DNA from: Pseudomonadota bacterium
GTDB taxonomy: Bacteria; Desulfobacterota; Binatia; Binatales; Binataceae
Direction of reading: 5' to 3'
Assembly (NCBI GenBank): GCA_021324455.1
Contig: JAJPJA010000005.1
Span: 1-64,000 of the forward strand
DNA: 64,000 nt
Shown: positions 9,666 to 20,916 of the stretch, piece by piece
Layout: each line of letters opens with the position of its first letter
Numbering within the stretch: position 1 is the stretch's first letter
Program-made: the position numbers and the translations under genes
Notes under the pieces: model-generated
Told to the model about the DNA's origin: nothing
The model's input: only the letters and a program-made list of their open reading frames with translations
Databases searched by the model: none

Positions 9666-10634
9666 ATGCCCACGGCTCTTCCATTACTGCCTGCCGCCGA
9701 ATGCGCGCCTCACGTCGAATCGCGGCGCGGGGTGGAGTTCGTCGAGATGCCGGCGCGGCAGATCCTCAACCGCTGCAGCAGCCCGCGAATGCCCTTCGCA
9801 TGGACCATCAATCCCTACCGCGGATGCGAGTTCGGATGCGTTTACTGCTACGCCCGCTACACGCACGAGTTTCTCGAACTGCGCGATCCGATGGACTTCG
9901 AGCGGCGGATCTTCGTCAAACGGCGCGCCGCTGAAATCCTGGAGCGAACGCTGGCGCGTACGCCGGTGGGACGCGACTCGATTGCAATCGGCACCGCGAC
10001 CGATCCATATCAGCCCGCCGAACGCAGCTTCGGCCTGACCCGCTCGATGCTGGAAGTTTTCGCCCGAGTCGGCGATATCCGGTTGTCGATCACAACCAAG
10101 TCCAACCTGGTGGTGCGCGATCTGGATCTGCTGAAGCGGATCAATGAGCGATCGGAGCTGTCGGTCAACTTCTCGCTAATCACGCTCAATCGCAGATTGC
10201 AGCGCGCCCTGGAGCCGCGCGCGCCGCGGCCGGAGATGCGCCTGCGGGCGATGAGCGTGCTGGCGGCCGCCGGGATTCACTGCAACATCCTGATGATGCC
10301 GATGATACCGGGCCTGACGGACAGCGCGGCGGGAATCGAAAACGTCATCGCGGCGGCGCGCAGGCATGGCGCCGAGAACATCCATTGCCGGACGCTGTTC
10401 CTGAAGCCGGCCGCGGCCCGCCGCTTTCTGCCGTTTATCCAGGCGCAGTTTCCCGAACTGGCCGGTCAGATGCGCGATCGCTACGGCGATTCCACCTATG
10501 GGCCGCGCGCCTACGACCAGCAGTTGGAGGCGGTCTTTTGGCGCATCAAACGCAAGTACGGTTACGATCAAGTCAAGCAGCGCGACGCCGTCCCGGTCCG
10601 CCGCTCCACTCAGTTGAGCCTCGGTTTCAGCTAA
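9666..10634 (+). CDS. radical SAM protein (SplB-like)
   Basis: NPYRGCEFGCVYCYAR radical SAM CxxxCxxC motif. Confidence 0.85.
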   Translation: MPTALPLLPAAECAPHVESRRGVEFVEMPARQILNRCSSPRMPFAWTINPYRGCEFGCVYCYARYTHEFLELRDPMDFERRIFVKRRAAEILERTLARTPVGRDSIAIGTATDPYQPAERSFGLTRSMLEVFARVGDIRLSITTKSNLVVRDLDLLKRINERSELSVNFSLITLNRRLQRALEPRAPRPEMRLRAMSVLAAAGIHCNILMMPMIPGLTDSAAGIENVIAAARRHGAENIHCRTLFLKPAAARRFLPFIQAQFPELAGQMRDRYGDSTYGPRAYDQQLEAVFWRIKRKYGYDQVKQRDAVPVRRSTQLSLGFS

Positions 10635-10971
10635 GCACCTGCCGGCAAGATGGGAGTCTCAGCCTGCCACGGGTGACGCCGGCCGCATCGATTGCGGCTA
10701 CGGTGTCCCGCGCGGCGGAACGGTCGACTGGCGTCAAGCATCTCCAGCGCCAGCTGTATCGGAAGCGTGGCGCCGGGCTTTGACCACGGCTGAATCTGGC
10801 ACGCGCGAATTTCCGCCCAACGATTAGTCATTTGCCGTTTTTCCCGGCATCGCTTGGGGGCGGGCGCCGGCGCTGAATCGGCCTGCAACGTGAAAATCCT
10901 GAAATCGACCGCATCGATAGCCGCCCAAAAGGCGCGGATTTTGCTGCCCGCCGTCCAATGCGGGAGCTGAT

Positions 10972-12057
10972 ATGCGTCCAAACGTGAATTTCCAGGCCCT
11001 CGACCTCAATGTCGCCCGGGCCCGAATTGCTCTCTCCCTCGTCACTGTGGTTTCCATTTACGTCGACCCCACTACGGGCGGCATGTTCGGCATTGCGCCG
11101 TTTATGCTGATAGTTCTGGGTTTGCATTTGGCATACGGAGCGGCCCTCTATATGGCGATAAAAAGCGCTGCCGCACCCGCCGGGCTTCCCGCCGCATGGA
11201 CCGTGCTGGATGTCCTCTTCGCCACTTTGCTGGCATTGTCCACCGAAGGTCCCACCAGTCCCGCGTACGCCTTTTTTGCCTTCGCCATCATCGCGACCGG
11301 ATGTCGGTTCGGACTGCGCGCCACCAGCCTGGTGACGTTGTCGAGCGTGCTGGTTTACCTGCTGACGATAAGGCTGCGCGAAGGCGCGCAAAGCAGTATC
11401 TACCTGATGCGCCCCGCCTACCTGGCGATCACCGGATATCTGATCGCTTTTCTGGTTCAGGAGCGCGCCAATTTCGAGGCGCGCATCCGCGAATTGCAGG
11501 CGTCTGCCGAACGCGAGAGAATCGCCCGCTCCCTGCATGACGGCTACGTCCAGGCGCTGGCCAGTCTGAACGTACGGCTGGCCGCGTGCCGTGAACTGCT
11601 GCTCAAACAACGTGCGGACGAAGTTGTGCGCCAACTGGGGGAACTGCGGATGATGGTGGGCCGCGAATATGACGAGGTCAGATCCTATCTGCGGACCCTT
11701 GTTGACCTTGATCAACAAGCTTTGGTCGATTCCCTGCCGAATCAATTCGATACTCAGTTCAGGATAGAGATTTCTTTCAGCGCCGGCGTTATGGTCGTCG
11801 AGGAGGTGTTCCAAATCGTGCTGGAAGGCATCCGCAACGCGTGGAGGCATGGCAGGGCGACCGCGGCCAGCGTCAATGTCGCGCAAGCCGCGCAGGCGCT
11901 GAGGATCGTCATCACGGATGATGGAAAGGGTTTCGGCCAGGCGCCCACGGTTCCCTGGTCCATCGCTTCACGAGTGGAGGAGTTCGGCGGCCGTTTGACC
12001 ATCCACCGCGACCAAACCGGCGCTCATCTGGAAATCGAGATGCCCGCCGGCCGATAA
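10972..12057 (+). CDS. sensor histidine kinase (HisKA_3 type)
   Basis: Predicted TM N-terminus, ERERIARSLHDGYVQALASL phosphoacceptor region, ITDDGKGFG ATPase motif. Confidence 0.88.
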   Translation: MRPNVNFQALDLNVARARIALSLVTVVSIYVDPTTGGMFGIAPFMLIVLGLHLAYGAALYMAIKSAAAPAGLPAAWTVLDVLFATLLALSTEGPTSPAYAFFAFAIIATGCRFGLRATSLVTLSSVLVYLLTIRLREGAQSSIYLMRPAYLAITGYLIAFLVQERANFEARIRELQASAERERIARSLHDGYVQALASLNVRLAACRELLLKQRADEVVRQLGELRMMVGREYDEVRSYLRTLVDLDQQALVDSLPNQFDTQFRIEISFSAGVMVVEEVFQIVLEGIRNAWRHGRATAASVNVAQAAQALRIVITDDGKGFGQAPTVPWSIASRVEEFGGRLTIHRDQTGAHLEIEMPAGR

Positions 12058-12058
12058 C

Positions 12059-12691
12059 ATGTCATCCCTCATCCGCATCATCATCGCCGACGACCACACC
12101 GTATTCCGCCAGGGTCTGAAACTGCTGCTCGGACTGCGCGAGAATATGAGAATCGTGGCCGAGGTCGAAAGCGCGGATCGGCTGCTGCCGACCGTAATCG
12201 CGTTCCCATCCGATCTCCTGCTGCTCGACCTTCAGATGGACCGCTGGGTAATCGAGGAAATCCAACCTCTGTCCCGCGTGACCCAGGTGGTGGTGCTCAC
12301 CGCCAGCGAGCGCGTCGAAGACTCCCTGCACGCCCTGCGCATGGGCGCCAGGGCGATAGTTCAGAAACGATTCGCCGTTGAAACTTTGGCCGAAGCCATC
12401 CGCGCGGTGGCCGACGGAATGGTATGGATTGCGCCCGCTCTTCAGGCCGAATTGGCCGCGGCCGGCGCATCTGAAACCAGGCGCTTGACCGTTCGCGAAA
12501 TGGATATCGTGCGCTGGGTCGCCAGCGGTCTGCGCAACGGCGAAATCGCCCAGCGGCTTGGGATCAGCGAAGGAACCGTCAAGACGCACCTGAACAAAAT
12601 CTTCCAAAAACTCGGCATCCGCGACCGCGTCGAACTCACCCTCTATGCGATGCGCGAGCATGTCGCGCCGATTCAAAGCCGCAAGCGCTGA
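12059..12691 (+). CDS. NarL/LuxR family response regulator
   Basis: IIIADDHTVFRQGLKLLLG receiver, LTVREMDIVRWVASGLRNGEIAQRLGISEGTVKTHLNKIFQKLGI LuxR HTH; adjacent to the kinase. Confidence 0.92.
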   Translation: MSSLIRIIIADDHTVFRQGLKLLLGLRENMRIVAEVESADRLLPTVIAFPSDLLLLDLQMDRWVIEEIQPLSRVTQVVVLTASERVEDSLHALRMGARAIVQKRFAVETLAEAIRAVADGMVWIAPALQAELAAAGASETRRLTVREMDIVRWVASGLRNGEIAQRLGISEGTVKTHLNKIFQKLGIRDRVELTLYAMREHVAPIQSRKR

Positions 12692-12974
12692 GCGCGCCGG
12701 GCGCCTGCCGCGTCTTTATCCGATGAAGGTCGCCGCGGCTGCGCACCGCCGCATCACCGTCTCTACCGGCACTGCTCCGCGCATAGAGCTATGACAATTC
12801 CGCCAGCCATGCGGTCGCCGACAAATCGGCGAATCCGCCTACGGCGTCCGCCATACTTAATCTCCGGACCGTGCGAATGTACTTGCTTTGTGCAACTGCT
12901 CATTGGAAGGTCATCGGAGTGCAACGCCGGGGCCGCCGCCTGCATTGCGCCCCCGATCATAACTGCGCTTTTTG

Positions 12975-12990
12975 TATAACTAAAGTTATA
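12975..12990. promoter_or_regulatory. palindrome TATAACT-AA-AGTTATA, candidate regulatory site
   Basis: Perfect 7-bp inverted repeat in an AT-rich island upstream of the Amt module. Confidence 0.4.
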
Positions 12991-13077
12991 TAGTCATATC
13001 GACCGCCGGTTTTACCTGATGCGCGTCCCGGGCGCATCGGCGCCGCGCTGCTATTCTTCAGCGCCTGCCAAATGTAC

Positions 13078-13092
13078 AGGCACGTACATTGC
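13078..13092 (+). promoter_or_regulatory. sigma54-like -24/-12 promoter
   Basis: AGGCACGTACATTGC: GG and GC separated by 10 nt, close to consensus TGGCACG-N4-TTGC; 51 nt upstream of ATG 13144. Confidence 0.6.
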
Positions 13093-13143
13093 GTTATGCA
13101 AGGCGTCTTTTGAAACACAGAATCCACCGGCGGAGAAAACAGG

Positions 13144-13377
13144 ATGGGCGCAAACAGTAAACAAGGCTGGCTTCTTTTCCTATTCATGATCGGCTTCACG
13201 TTTCTGGTGGCCGGACTCGCATACCTGGGTTTCATATTTGCCCTGGCCGGCGTCGGCTTCCTGATCGCCTCGCTGATCGGACTGCATCAGATCAAGCCGC
13301 TGGAACATGGCGAGATTCCCCAACGCAGCAACGCCGAGACGGCGCCCGGGGCGGCGGCCAAAATGCGCGCCAGTTGA
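13144..13377 (+). CDS. small membrane protein
   Basis: 77 aa, two hydrophobic segments; follows the sigma54-like element. Confidence 0.6.
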   Translation: MGANSKQGWLLFLFMIGFTFLVAGLAYLGFIFALAGVGFLIASLIGLHQIKPLEHGEIPQRSNAETAPGAAAKMRAS

Positions 13378-13411
13378 GCGCGGCGCGCCGGTTAAGAAAG
13401 GAGAGCGGGCG

Positions 13412-13591
13412 ATGAGAATTTCCGGACTGATTATAGCCGTGCTGGGCTGGTTCATTGCGGTACTCAGTACGCAGGTTCCAGGCGTAGCGGCGCAGCTCGC
13501 CGTGGCGCTGGCCGGATTTGCAATTGCCGGCGTGGGCGTCGTCGGCATTCTCAACCAGCATCATCTGAAGCGAGCGTTTTGGAAAAGCTGA
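13412..13591 (+). CDS. small membrane protein (59 aa)
   Basis: MRISGLIIAVLGWFIAVLSTQVPGVAAQLAVALAGFAIAGVGVVGILNQHHLKRAFWKS with SD GAAAGGAGAG. Confidence 0.6.
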   Translation: MRISGLIIAVLGWFIAVLSTQVPGVAAQLAVALAGFAIAGVGVVGILNQHHLKRAFWKS

Positions 13592-13607
13592 CCAACCGGA
13601 GAGAACA

Positions 13608-15289
13608 ATGCTGATACGAATCAACAGGTTCCGACGCAGGATAACACTGTGTATAGCGGCGGCTTTGGTTATCGGCTGGCTCATGCCCGCAGCCGCCGCC
13701 GACAAACCCGCTGTTCAGGCCGCGCCCATCACCGCGGCCGACCTCAAAGCCGTCAGCGCACCCGCCGCGGATCAACTCGCGGCCGGCGACCCGGGCGGCA
13801 CGATGACGGGAAATGCCGGCGACATAGTGGTCGCCGATTCCAAAAAAGGTCTCACGCTGGCCGACCTGGTCAACATGGTGGGCCAGAACCGCATCGCCAT
13901 CAACTTCGTGTGGACGCTTATCACCGGCTATCTGGTGATGTTCATGCAGGCCGGTTTTGCGGCGGTTGAGACCGGTCTGTGCCGGGCCAAGAACGCCAAC
14001 CACACCATGATGATGAACTTCATGGTGTATGGATTCGGCCTGTTTGCCTACTGGGTAATGGGTTTCGCCATCCAGCAGGGCGGTTGCGCTCCGATAGCCA
14101 ATCTGGGCGGTCTCAATCCGCTCAATCACGAATTCACTATACCTTTTCTGGGCGGCAAGACCTGGGGACTGTTCGGCCTCAAGGGATTCTTTCTGAGCGG
14201 GTCCACTTATGACGTCGGCATCATGGTGATGTTTCTGTTCCAGATGGTGTTCATGGACACCGCGACCACGATCGTGACCGGCGCCGCCGCCGAGCGCTGG
14301 AAATTCGTCGCCTTCGCCATTTCCACCTTCTGCCTGGGCGCGGTGACATATCCACTGTACGGAAACTGGGCGTGGGGCGGCGGATGGCTGTCGCAGTTGG
14401 GCGCCAATTACGGACTCGGCCATGGCTACTGCGACTTCGCGGGCTCGGGCGTGGTCCATGCGGTGGGCGGAATGACCGCGCTGGCGGTCTCGATGATAAT
14501 CGGGGCGCGCATCGGCAAGTACAATCGCGACGGCACACCGAACTCGATGCCGGGCCACGACATTACCATGGTCCTGATCGGATGCTTCATACTTGCCTTT
14601 GGCTGGTTCGGATTCAATCCGGGCAGCACTCTGGGCGCCTCCGGGGCCGGCAATCTGCGCATCGGTTCGATCGCGGTCAATACCATGATCGCGGGCGCAA
14701 CCGGCTCCTTCTCGGCCATCCTTTATATGTGGATTCGCTTCGGCAAACCCGACGCCTCGATGTCGGCAACGGGCTGCTCGCGGGGTTGGTGGCGATTACC
14801 GCGCCCAGCGGCTTTGTCAATACCGTTGGCGCCGCGATTATCGGCTTCGCGGCCGGGATGCTGGTATGCCTCAGCGTCGAGTTTGTCGAGCGCGTCATGA
14901 AGGTCGACGATCCGGTTGGCGCAATCTCGGTGCACGGCACCTGCGGCCTGTGGGGCGTTCTTTCGGTTGGCTTGTTCGCCGACGGCACCAGCAACTACGG
15001 CGGCAGCTGGAATGGCGTGAACGGCTCGGTTACCGGCCTGTTTTACGGCGACCCCGGACAACTGGTCGCTCAGCTCATCGGCTGCGCGACCCTGGTCGGA
15101 ATCGTCTTCACGCTGTCCTATCTGTTCAATTGGCTGGTTGACATCTTCGTAGGCCAGCGCGTGGGCGCCGCCAGCGAGCTCGAAGGCCTCGACCTTCCCG
15201 AGATGGGCGCGCTCGGCTATCCGGAATTCCAGCTGGTCACTCCGGGCCTGGGCCGCTCGGTCGAAATAGCTTCCACCTCCGGACGTTAA
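13608..15289 (+). pseudogene. amtB: ammonium transporter, frameshifted in this sequence (true inactivation or assembly error)
   Basis: Frame 1 (13608-14900) is Amt to GKPDAS; the Amt sequence continues in another frame (within 14372-15289) as GNGLLAGLVAITAPSGFVNTVGAAIIG...HGTCGLWGVLSVGLFADG. Apparent 1-nt loss near 14762. Confidence 0.85.
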
Positions 15290-15303
15290 AAAGGAGTTCG
15301 ATC

Positions 15304-15396
15304 ATGGTTGGACAGATTGCATTTGCGATACTGATGCTCGCGGTGTTCGCCCTGTGGCAAGTGGTCAAACCCGGCAAGAGTATATTCGACAAGTAA
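15304..15396 (+). CDS. 30-aa single-pass membrane micro-ORF
   Basis: MVGQIAFAILMLAVFALWQVVKPGKSIFDK; SD AAAAAGGAG at correct spacing; absent from the supplied ORF list because of length. Confidence 0.55.
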   Translation: MVGQIAFAILMLAVFALWQVVKPGKSIFDK

Positions 15397-15429
15397 TACG
15401 GTTGGCTATTTGAGCGTTAGGTGGACACA

Positions 15430-17499
<2,070 letters not shown>

Positions 17500-17561
17500 T
17501 CGCGGACTGCGGCGGCCGCCCGGTTTGAGAGGAGGCACATTGAGCAACCAGGAGGCTTCCC

Positions 17562-18617
17562 ATGGCAGTGTACGCTTGCCGTTCATCGGTTGGTGCGGCG
17601 GGCTGGACGGCGGCTGCATCCGGCCTGTCCGAAGTTTTTCTCCAGACTCGCAGCCGCCTCATGACCGCAATAATCGGCGCCGCGCATCACGCGGCGATGA
17701 CCTCCGGTATAGTCCTGTTGACCGGTGAGTCCGGAACCGGAAAGAGGACGCTTGCGCGCCAGATCCATCAGTGGAGTTCGGCGCGCGGCGGGCGGTTCAC
17801 GGCGGTCGATTGCGGCGCGATGTCTCCATCGATCCGCGACGAGCCATTTTCGCGGATAATTTGCGCCGGTTCGAATCCATTGGACCGGGGCACGATCTTT
17901 TTCGCGCACATCGAAGATTTATCCCTGAAGGATCAAGGCCTGCTGTTGCGGTTTATCGAGACGATGTCGCCGGCTTGTCCGGCCGATGATCCCGAAACCC
18001 CGCTTCGCCTCATTATGGCGGCCTCTCGCAGACTCGATAAGCAGGTCGATGAGCGCCGTTTCCGCGGCGATTTGTTGCTTCTCATCAGCGCGATCCACCT
18101 CCAAATGCCGCCGCTGCGCGAGCGCAGGGAAGATATTCTGCCGCTGGCCGACCACATGCTCGCCCACGCCGCGCGGCGCCGCCAGCATCTTTTATCGGGC
18201 TTCTCTCCCGAGGCCGCCGAGGCTTTGCCGCTTTATGATTGGCCGGGCAACCTGCGCGAACTGCGCGGCGTTGTGCACGCCGCGGCACTTGCTGCCGGCG
18301 GCTCATCGGAAATCAGCCTGTATCATCTGCCGCCGCGCATTACCGCGCTCGCAAATCAGGGCAGGATCGATTCCGGTCCGCTCACCAGTCTGGAGGAGAT
18401 GGAACGCGAGCACATCGCCAGGGTGCTTTCGGAGACCGGGTCTTTGCGCAAGGCGGCGTCGATTCTGGGAATACATCTGTCAACGCTGTGGCGTAAGCGC
18501 CGGCGCTACAATCTGCATCTCCCCGGACATTCGAAGGCAGCTAACGCGGGCGAACGCGCCGCCGGAGCTGGTAAACACAGCGCGCCGCCCCTCCGCTGCC
18601 ATTGCGGGACGGATTAA
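17562..18617 (+). CDS. NtrC-like AAA+ regulator with Fis-type HTH, lacking GAFTGA
   Basis: Walker A GESGTGKR; Walker B position reads RGTIFFAHIEDL; C-terminal GSLRKAASILGIHLSTLWRKRRRY HTH. Confidence 0.85.
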   Translation: MAVYACRSSVGAAGWTAAASGLSEVFLQTRSRLMTAIIGAAHHAAMTSGIVLLTGESGTGKRTLARQIHQWSSARGGRFTAVDCGAMSPSIRDEPFSRIICAGSNPLDRGTIFFAHIEDLSLKDQGLLLRFIETMSPACPADDPETPLRLIMAASRRLDKQVDERRFRGDLLLLISAIHLQMPPLRERREDILPLADHMLAHAARRRQHLLSGFSPEAAEALPLYDWPGNLRELRGVVHAAALAAGGSSEISLYHLPPRITALANQGRIDSGPLTSLEEMEREHIARVLSETGSLRKAASILGIHLSTLWRKRRRYNLHLPGHSKAANAGERAAGAGKHSAPPLRCHCGTD

Positions 18618-18648
18618 GCGCAGCGATGAATCCGGGATCGGGTGAGTG

Positions 18649-19266
18649 CTACACCGACGGCACCTTCAAACCGCGCTGAACCGCGGGACGGGCGGCGATC
18701 GCCGCGTGCCATCGGCGCACATTGGGCCATCGATCCAGATCCAGGTTGAAGAACGGCAGGATTCCTATCCAGGTGAAATTCGCGATGTCCGCGATGGAGT
18801 ATTCTCCGGCCAGATATTCCGCCTGGCCCAGCCGCTGATCGACAACGCCGGTCAGCCGGATGGTCTCGTCGGTGTAGCGCGTAATCGCCTGTTCGTTGCC
18901 GGCGCCGTTGCGTTTGAACCATCCGAGCTGCCCGAACATCGGACCGACGCCCGCCATCTGGAACATCAGCCACTCGATCGCTTCCATCCGCCGCGCCGGA
19001 TCGCGCGGGATCAGCCGGCCCGACTTCTCGGCCAGATAGATGAGTATCGCGCCCGATTCGAAGACGCTAATCGGTTTGCCGCCCGGTCCTTCGGTGTCGA
19101 CGATCGCCGGGATGCGTCCGTTGGGGTTGATGGCGAGGAACTCCGGGGTTCTCTGTTCGTTCCTGCCCAGGTTTACCGCATGCACGTTGTACGGGATGCC
19201 GGTCTCCTCGAGCATGATGGAAGCCTTGGTCCCGTTGGGCGTGGTCCACGTGTACAGCTCAATCAT
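18649..19266 (-). CDS. glutathione S-transferase family protein
   Basis: MIELYTWTTPNGTKASIMLEETGIPY, NPNGRIPAIVD, SGAILIYLAEK. Confidence 0.92.
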   Translation of the reverse strand: MIELYTWTTPNGTKASIMLEETGIPYNVHAVNLGRNEQRTPEFLAINPNGRIPAIVDTEGPGGKPISVFESGAILIYLAEKSGRLIPRDPARRMEAIEWLMFQMAGVGPMFGQLGWFKRNGAGNEQAITRYTDETIRLTGVVDQRLGQAEYLAGEYSIADIANFTWIGILPFFNLDLDRWPNVRRWHAAIAARPAVQRGLKVPSV

Positions 19267-19420
19267 GACGCCTCCTTGTTTGACGCTGGCGGTCCGAGTT
19301 TCCACTCTAGCATCGGCGCCGCCGCAAGCGATCCGCCGTGATGGCGGCGCTGGATTCCGCGCGCCTGGGGCGTTAGCCTGCCGCTGACAATCGACATTCC
19401 CGGTACGGAGGACTGATGCT

Positions 19421-20908
19421 ATGCCGATGCGATCGCCGGGGCGCGCGGAGCTGATCGAGCTGGCTGCGCTCAACCATTTTGAACTTACCGACGAGGAACT
19501 TAGCAGCTTCGTTCCCATGATCGAGGCGATGGTGCATGGACTGGACGAGATCGATCGCATGCCGCAGCCGGCGCGTCCGCTGAAATACCACCAGCGTGAC
19601 CCGGGAGGCCGGCCGCAGCCCGAAAACGACCCGCTCAACGCCATCCTGCGCCGATGCTCGGTCAAGGGCGCCGCAAGCGGCAGGCTGGCCGGCAAGCGCA
19701 TCGGGGTGAAGGACTGCGTGCTGGTTGCCGGCGTTCCGATGAGCTGCGGGTCGTTGCTGCTCGACGGCTACATCCCCGACCGCGACGCCGCCATCGTCAC
19801 CCGGATGCTGGATGCGGGCGCGGAAATCACGGCCAAGCTCAACATGGATGACATGGCCTTTTCCGGCAGCGGCGACAGCTCCGCGTTCGGGCCGGTGCTC
19901 AATCCGCATAACCGCGATTATCTGACCGGCGGATCGTCGGGCGGTTCGGGCGCCGCGCTTTATTACGACGACATCGATATGACCATCGGCGGCGACCAGG
20001 GCGGATCGATCCGCATCCCGGCGTCGTTCTGCGGCGTGGTGGGGCTCAAGCCGACGCATGGCCTGGTGCCCTATACCGACATTCTCGGCATCGACCCGAC
20101 CATCGACCATATCGGGCCGATGGCGCGCAAAACGGCCGACGTCGCTCTACTGCTGGAGGTAATCGCGGACCCGCGCCCGGGCGCCGCTTACACCCAGGGA
20201 CTCGACCAAGGTGTGAGCGGGCTCCGCATCGGGGTGGTCAAGGAAGGCTTCGGATGGCATTCCTCGGAGCCCGACGTGGATCAGGCGGTGCGCGATGCGG
20301 TCAGCAAGCTGGCCAAACTGGGCGCCAGCGTGGAAGAAGTTTCGCTCCCGATCCATCGGCGGGCGGCCCGTTTCCTGAGCGGGATAACTTCGGAAGGCCT
20401 GGCGATGCTGATGGCGGGCAACGGCCTGGTGCATCATGTCAGCGGCGCTTACAACGACCATCTGGCGCAAGCGATGGGCGCGGCGCGGCGCATGCGCGGC
20501 TCCGACATGCCGCGCCTGCTCAAGCTGAATCTACTGCTGGGCACGCATCTCAATCGCACCTATCACGGGCGCGTCTACGCCAAGGTGCAGAACCTGCGCG
20601 GATGGCTGCGCGGACAGTACGACCGGGCGCTGGAGCGATGCGACCTGCTGGCGATGCCGACGACTCCCAGCAAAGCGCTCAAAAACGACCCCAGCCTGGA
20701 CCCGCAGACGCGGCTGGCGCGCGGATGGCACGTGGCCAACAACACCGCGGCGTTCGACGTCACCGGCCATCCGTCGGTGAGCGTTCCGTGCGCCAAATCG
20801 CAGGGCTTGCCGGTGGGGCTGATGCTTACCGGGCGGCATTTCGAGGACGCAACCGTGCTGCGCGCCGCCTATGCGTATGAGCGCAACGTGGACTGGGAGA
20901 AATCCTGA
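19421..20908 (+). CDS. amidase (amidase signature family), paralog A
   Basis: GKRIGVKDCVLVAGVPMSCGS and GGSSGGSGAALYYDDIDMTIGGDQGGSIRIPASFCG. Confidence 0.93.
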   Translation: MPMRSPGRAELIELAALNHFELTDEELSSFVPMIEAMVHGLDEIDRMPQPARPLKYHQRDPGGRPQPENDPLNAILRRCSVKGAASGRLAGKRIGVKDCVLVAGVPMSCGSLLLDGYIPDRDAAIVTRMLDAGAEITAKLNMDDMAFSGSGDSSAFGPVLNPHNRDYLTGGSSGGSGAALYYDDIDMTIGGDQGGSIRIPASFCGVVGLKPTHGLVPYTDILGIDPTIDHIGPMARKTADVALLLEVIADPRPGAAYTQGLDQGVSGLRIGVVKEGFGWHSSEPDVDQAVRDAVSKLAKLGASVEEVSLPIHRRAARFLSGITSEGLAMLMAGNGLVHHVSGAYNDHLAQAMGAARRMRGSDMPRLLKLNLLLGTHLNRTYHGRVYAKVQNLRGWLRGQYDRALERCDLLAMPTTPSKALKNDPSLDPQTRLARGWHVANNTAAFDVTGHPSVSVPCAKSQGLPVGLMLTGRHFEDATVLRAAYAYERNVDWEKS

Positions 20909-20916
20909 TCGGCCGC

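Noticed and set aside
14740-14780. Programmed ribosomal frameshift in amtB
   Set aside because: No slippery heptamer or adjacent strong stem seen; a missing G is simpler.
17866-17885. GGTTCGAATCC resembling a tRNA T-loop
   Set aside because: Lies inside the AAA+ regulator CDS; no acceptor, D or anticodon stems around it.
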